Made by a program: the position numbers and the translations under genes. Shown piece by piece: positions 61,499 to 64,000 of a DNA stretch of 64,000 nucleotides (positions are counted from its first letter, which is position 1; the number at the start of each line of letters is the position of its first letter). The notes beneath the pieces are model-generated. The model made no database searches and was not told the DNA's origin. It saw only the letters and a list, made by a program, of their open reading frames with translations. The stretch covers positions 1,488,001 through 1,552,000 of the forward strand of contig NC_056046.1 in assembly GCF_004379255.2 (NCBI RefSeq). Direction: 5' to 3'. The DNA is from Salvia splendens. Lineage: Eukaryota; Streptophyta; Magnoliopsida; Lamiales; Lamiaceae.

Positions 61499-63938
61499 CT
61501 AAACTTCGTCTCTCACCCCGAGCACGTTCTCAGCTTCCCGTTTCTCAGCCTGCAGCACAAAACCATCACCATCACCCTCACCATCACACCTCTATGAAAA
61601 TATAAGAAAAAAGAGTTCAAAAAGTACCAAAACGCGTCCTTCTTCTCTTGTGCTAGTAGTTCTTCAAATGATATATCGCAGAAGCTGGCGTCTTGACTCT
61701 CTTCAGGGCTGCTGGACTTTGCTTTCGTCTCCATACACGCGCTGATTTCTAGCATCTTTCAAGATGAGGAGATATCAGAAAAATCGTACCCTCCATCCAA
61801 TGGCCGGATAATATAAAGTAACACGTACCTTCTTGTATGCGGGAGAGACCTTAAGCTGCTGTTGAAGCCAGTTATAGACGAAAGCGTCCTCTTCTAGTCT
61901 CTTCTGCTCTAGTTCTAGCTTGTATATCTATGCATGACAAAAGATATCGAGATTCAGTAGATGAAAATATGACTTAAGACTCGAGAGTACTTTTCCTGCA
62001 CCTGTTGACGGAGGCGGTCAAAGGAGGATCTGTCGGCCTTAAACAGTATGGCCTTGGTGATTGTGAATCTCCTCTTTATGACTTCGGATCTGATGTTTGG
62101 GAACATACAGTTTAAGAAACTTAATTTAACTCATAATTTAAAGGTATACAACAAACGTACTTGCTTTGCAGCTCGTTTCTCGCTTCAACCAGGCAATTGG
62201 CAAATTGTCCAACCTTCAACATAAAAAAGTAACACAGAATACTCAAGTTTTCAGTATCTAATTTTGGAAAACATCAAATGTGCCAAGTGCTAGAAATTTT
62301 TCGCAGCATCAAATAGATTCGAGGCCACATATTGAAGGGATTGTTAGATAATATAGAAGCCAAAAAAATGTTTAAATACCAAGGTGTTTAACTACTGCAC
62401 AATTTCAAGTTTCTGTCACAATATTCACAACACCCCTCCTAATATTCAATCAGATCATATTCCTCAAGAAATGAAATTAGCTTCTACCTTTCTTACATCC
62501 TAAAATTTGCACTGTTGACTAAATACAATAAAGTCTATAAAATACTTCAAGAAGAGATCTTAAGCAGTATGACTACTTTTCAGCCTGTTTTTTCCTTCCA
62601 CCGTTATCACGGTGTTCTAATCTATTTGATCTGCAGTGCAGCCATAATTGCTTCTAAAACCAGTCCTTTATGATATCTCAAGATGTCGTGCCTGCGAATA
62701 TTGACATCTACTCTTCAATCGCCTTGTTCTATACATCATGAATCAGTTGAAGCGTATACTAGAAACATAAAAGCATTTAGAAGGATAACAAAGTCGAAAC
62801 TAGCAACGTGCAGAGATTCTTCCCTGAACTTTCATCTACTCCGATTAATCTGTTAAGTCCCTAATATTTTCATGAAAGTGACTAACATTACACTACAGCT
62901 GCTTAACTACAACACAGCAGCAAGAAGGCATCATGTTATGAGTCACCTGAGGTCATGTAAAGCTTTCAGGCGAGCGAAGAACTCAACGCCCCTTATCAAA
63001 TACCACAGTTATAAACAGCACAAAATCTTGATAGGTTTCAGCAACAAAACCATTGTTTCAGCTTTAACTAGATAAAACCCAAACAAATGGGCCCCAAATC
63101 AAGAAACCAACTACCAACAAATTATATGTATCTATAATTCTATATAGTCTCATTTCCCAAATTCAAACCTATCTGAAGGTGCACACAGCCTCAATAGTCT
63201 TAGTTCAAGTACAGTATACTTTCAGTCAAACTAACATTATCTTCAAACACTAAGGGCATTTCTAAATAGCCTAAAGCATTAAATAAGAGAGTGAGCCTTT
63301 GAATTCATTTACAAATCACAATCAACTAATATAAAAAATGGGTGTAAATTGAAAAAGACCTGATCAAGAGTCAATCCATTTGATCCATGAGACTTGACAA
63401 GCTGATCATACTGCTGCTTGATCTTCCTCTGCGTAGCACTACAAGACTTTGTGAAAGGATACAAACACACCAACTCCTCCTTCCCTTTCCTCCCCTCCTC
63501 CTCCTCACTCGGCCCGGCCTTCTTCTTCCTGGCCCGCTTCTTCCTCCTCTTCTTATCCTCCCTGCCCGGCCCGCTCTCCTCACCCGGGCCCTCACCAGCA
63601 TCCTCAAAAAGGGCCTCCCATTTCGGCGAGCTCGGCGGCAAGATCTCGAGAAGCAGGGACCGGGCCAAACTCCCCGGGTCGGGCTCTCGGCCCGTTTCCT
63701 GATTCGTCTTCTCGGCGGCGTTTTCGGATAAAGATTGGATTTTTACAGAGCCCTCTTCCCCCTTTCCGCCATTGCTGCTGCTGAGATTCTTGAAGATTGT
63801 GTAGAGGGTGAAGACGAGGATGGAGAGAGTGAGGAGGAGGAAGAAGGAGAGGCAGGAGGACATTGTAACGCGGAAGATTGAAGCTTGCTGCGGCGAATTG
63901 TGAGGGGTGATTAGGAGAAGAAGTGGGGTGGCCGCCAT
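61499..63938 (-). CDS. Membrane-anchored coiled-coil protein, family not recognised
   Basis: Exons: 63360-63938, 62161-62213, 62002-62089, 61829-61927, 61628-61755, then a last exon below 61551. I chose the ATG at 63938 (MAATPLLLLI, with GCG next, a good context); ATGs at 63974 and 63863 are in frame. One membrane segment (about 27-49: SSCLSFFLLLTLSILVFTLY) is followed by an acidic/Pro-rich region, a strongly basic cluster (KKRRKKRARKKK, about 129-140), a block LVCLYPFTKSCSATQRKIKQ, and a helical part (RRFTITKAILFKADRSSFDR, LELEQKRLEEDAFVYNWLQQ) likely to form a coiled coil. The C-terminus is uncertain: splicing TG|G CTG gives a stop at 61513, while another phase of the last exon would read AEKREAENVLGVRDEV and stop at 61499. 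The consistent splicing shows it is real; function unknown. Confidence 0.75.
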
Positions 63939-64000
63939 GGAGTAAGAGAAAGAGAAAGTGGTGCGTTTTCTCACTGTGTGTTCGTGTGTTTTTATGAAGG
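63939..64000 (-). promoter_or_regulatory. 5' leader of the unknown gene
   Basis: A CT-rich leader on the minus strand (ctttctctttctcttactcc) directly before the chosen ATG. The window ends here, so the promoter is not visible. Confidence 0.4.

Overview
The window is nuclear DNA from a flowering plant, probably a eudicot. It has many short exons with GT-AG introns, AT-rich spacers, and plant-only families: FAR1-related, LBD, NDR1/HIN1-like and CC-NBS-LRR. It also has plant transposons (Ty1/copia, Stowaway, Tourist/Harbinger, hAT, Helitron, tRNA-SINE). The proteins look asterid, perhaps Lamiales, but I cannot prove this from the sequence. I assembled multi-exon genes by hand from splice sites and family reading frames. 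The six long models (CPN60, FRS4-like, HOTHEAD-like, RHD3-like, TMN7-like, MED9) each keep one open frame across all their exons.

Layout. 1-1791: 3' end of a Ty1/copia element (RNase H, polypurine tract, LTR). 1911-5177 (-): single-exon CC-NBS-LRR resistance gene. 5178-13196: repeat-rich stretch with a SINE, MITEs, two minisatellite arrays, an old copia LTR and a deleted Harbinger transposon. 13197-13499 (-): two-exon gene for a 47-aa protein. 14874-16097 (+): Mediator subunit MED9. 16813-17793 (+): class I LOB-domain factor. 18175-22662 (-): mitochondrial chaperonin CPN60, 18 exons. 23650-26191 (+): FRS4-like FAR1-family factor. 27361-28775: hAT foldback element. 29533-30315 (-): NDR1/HIN1-like protein. 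31265-35296: Stowaway MITE split by a 3.8-kb Helitron. 35457-37184: three more MITEs. 37680-38720 (-): PPR pseudogene. 39509-44676 (-): HOTHEAD-like GMC oxidoreductase. 44677-50202: gene-poor spacer. 50203-55802 (-): RHD3-like ER-fusion GTPase, 23 exons. 57021-60675 (+): transmembrane nine (TMN7-like). 61499-63938 (-): unrecognised membrane-anchored coiled-coil protein.

The genes do not form a pathway; they are ordinary neighbours. CPN60/FRS4 and RHD3/TMN7 are divergent pairs sharing about 1 kb and 1.2 kb of upstream DNA. LBD/CPN60 and TMN7/unknown gene are convergent. Most of the unusual content is in the mobile DNA and gene architecture: a Helitron nested in a MITE, a large hAT foldback, a SINE carrying a perfect 18-bp hairpin, three GC-AG introns in two conserved genes, a 4-nt coding first exon, a 141-bp tandem expansion of LRR code, and the micro-gene at 13197-13499. 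I found no clear previously undescribed multi-gene system.
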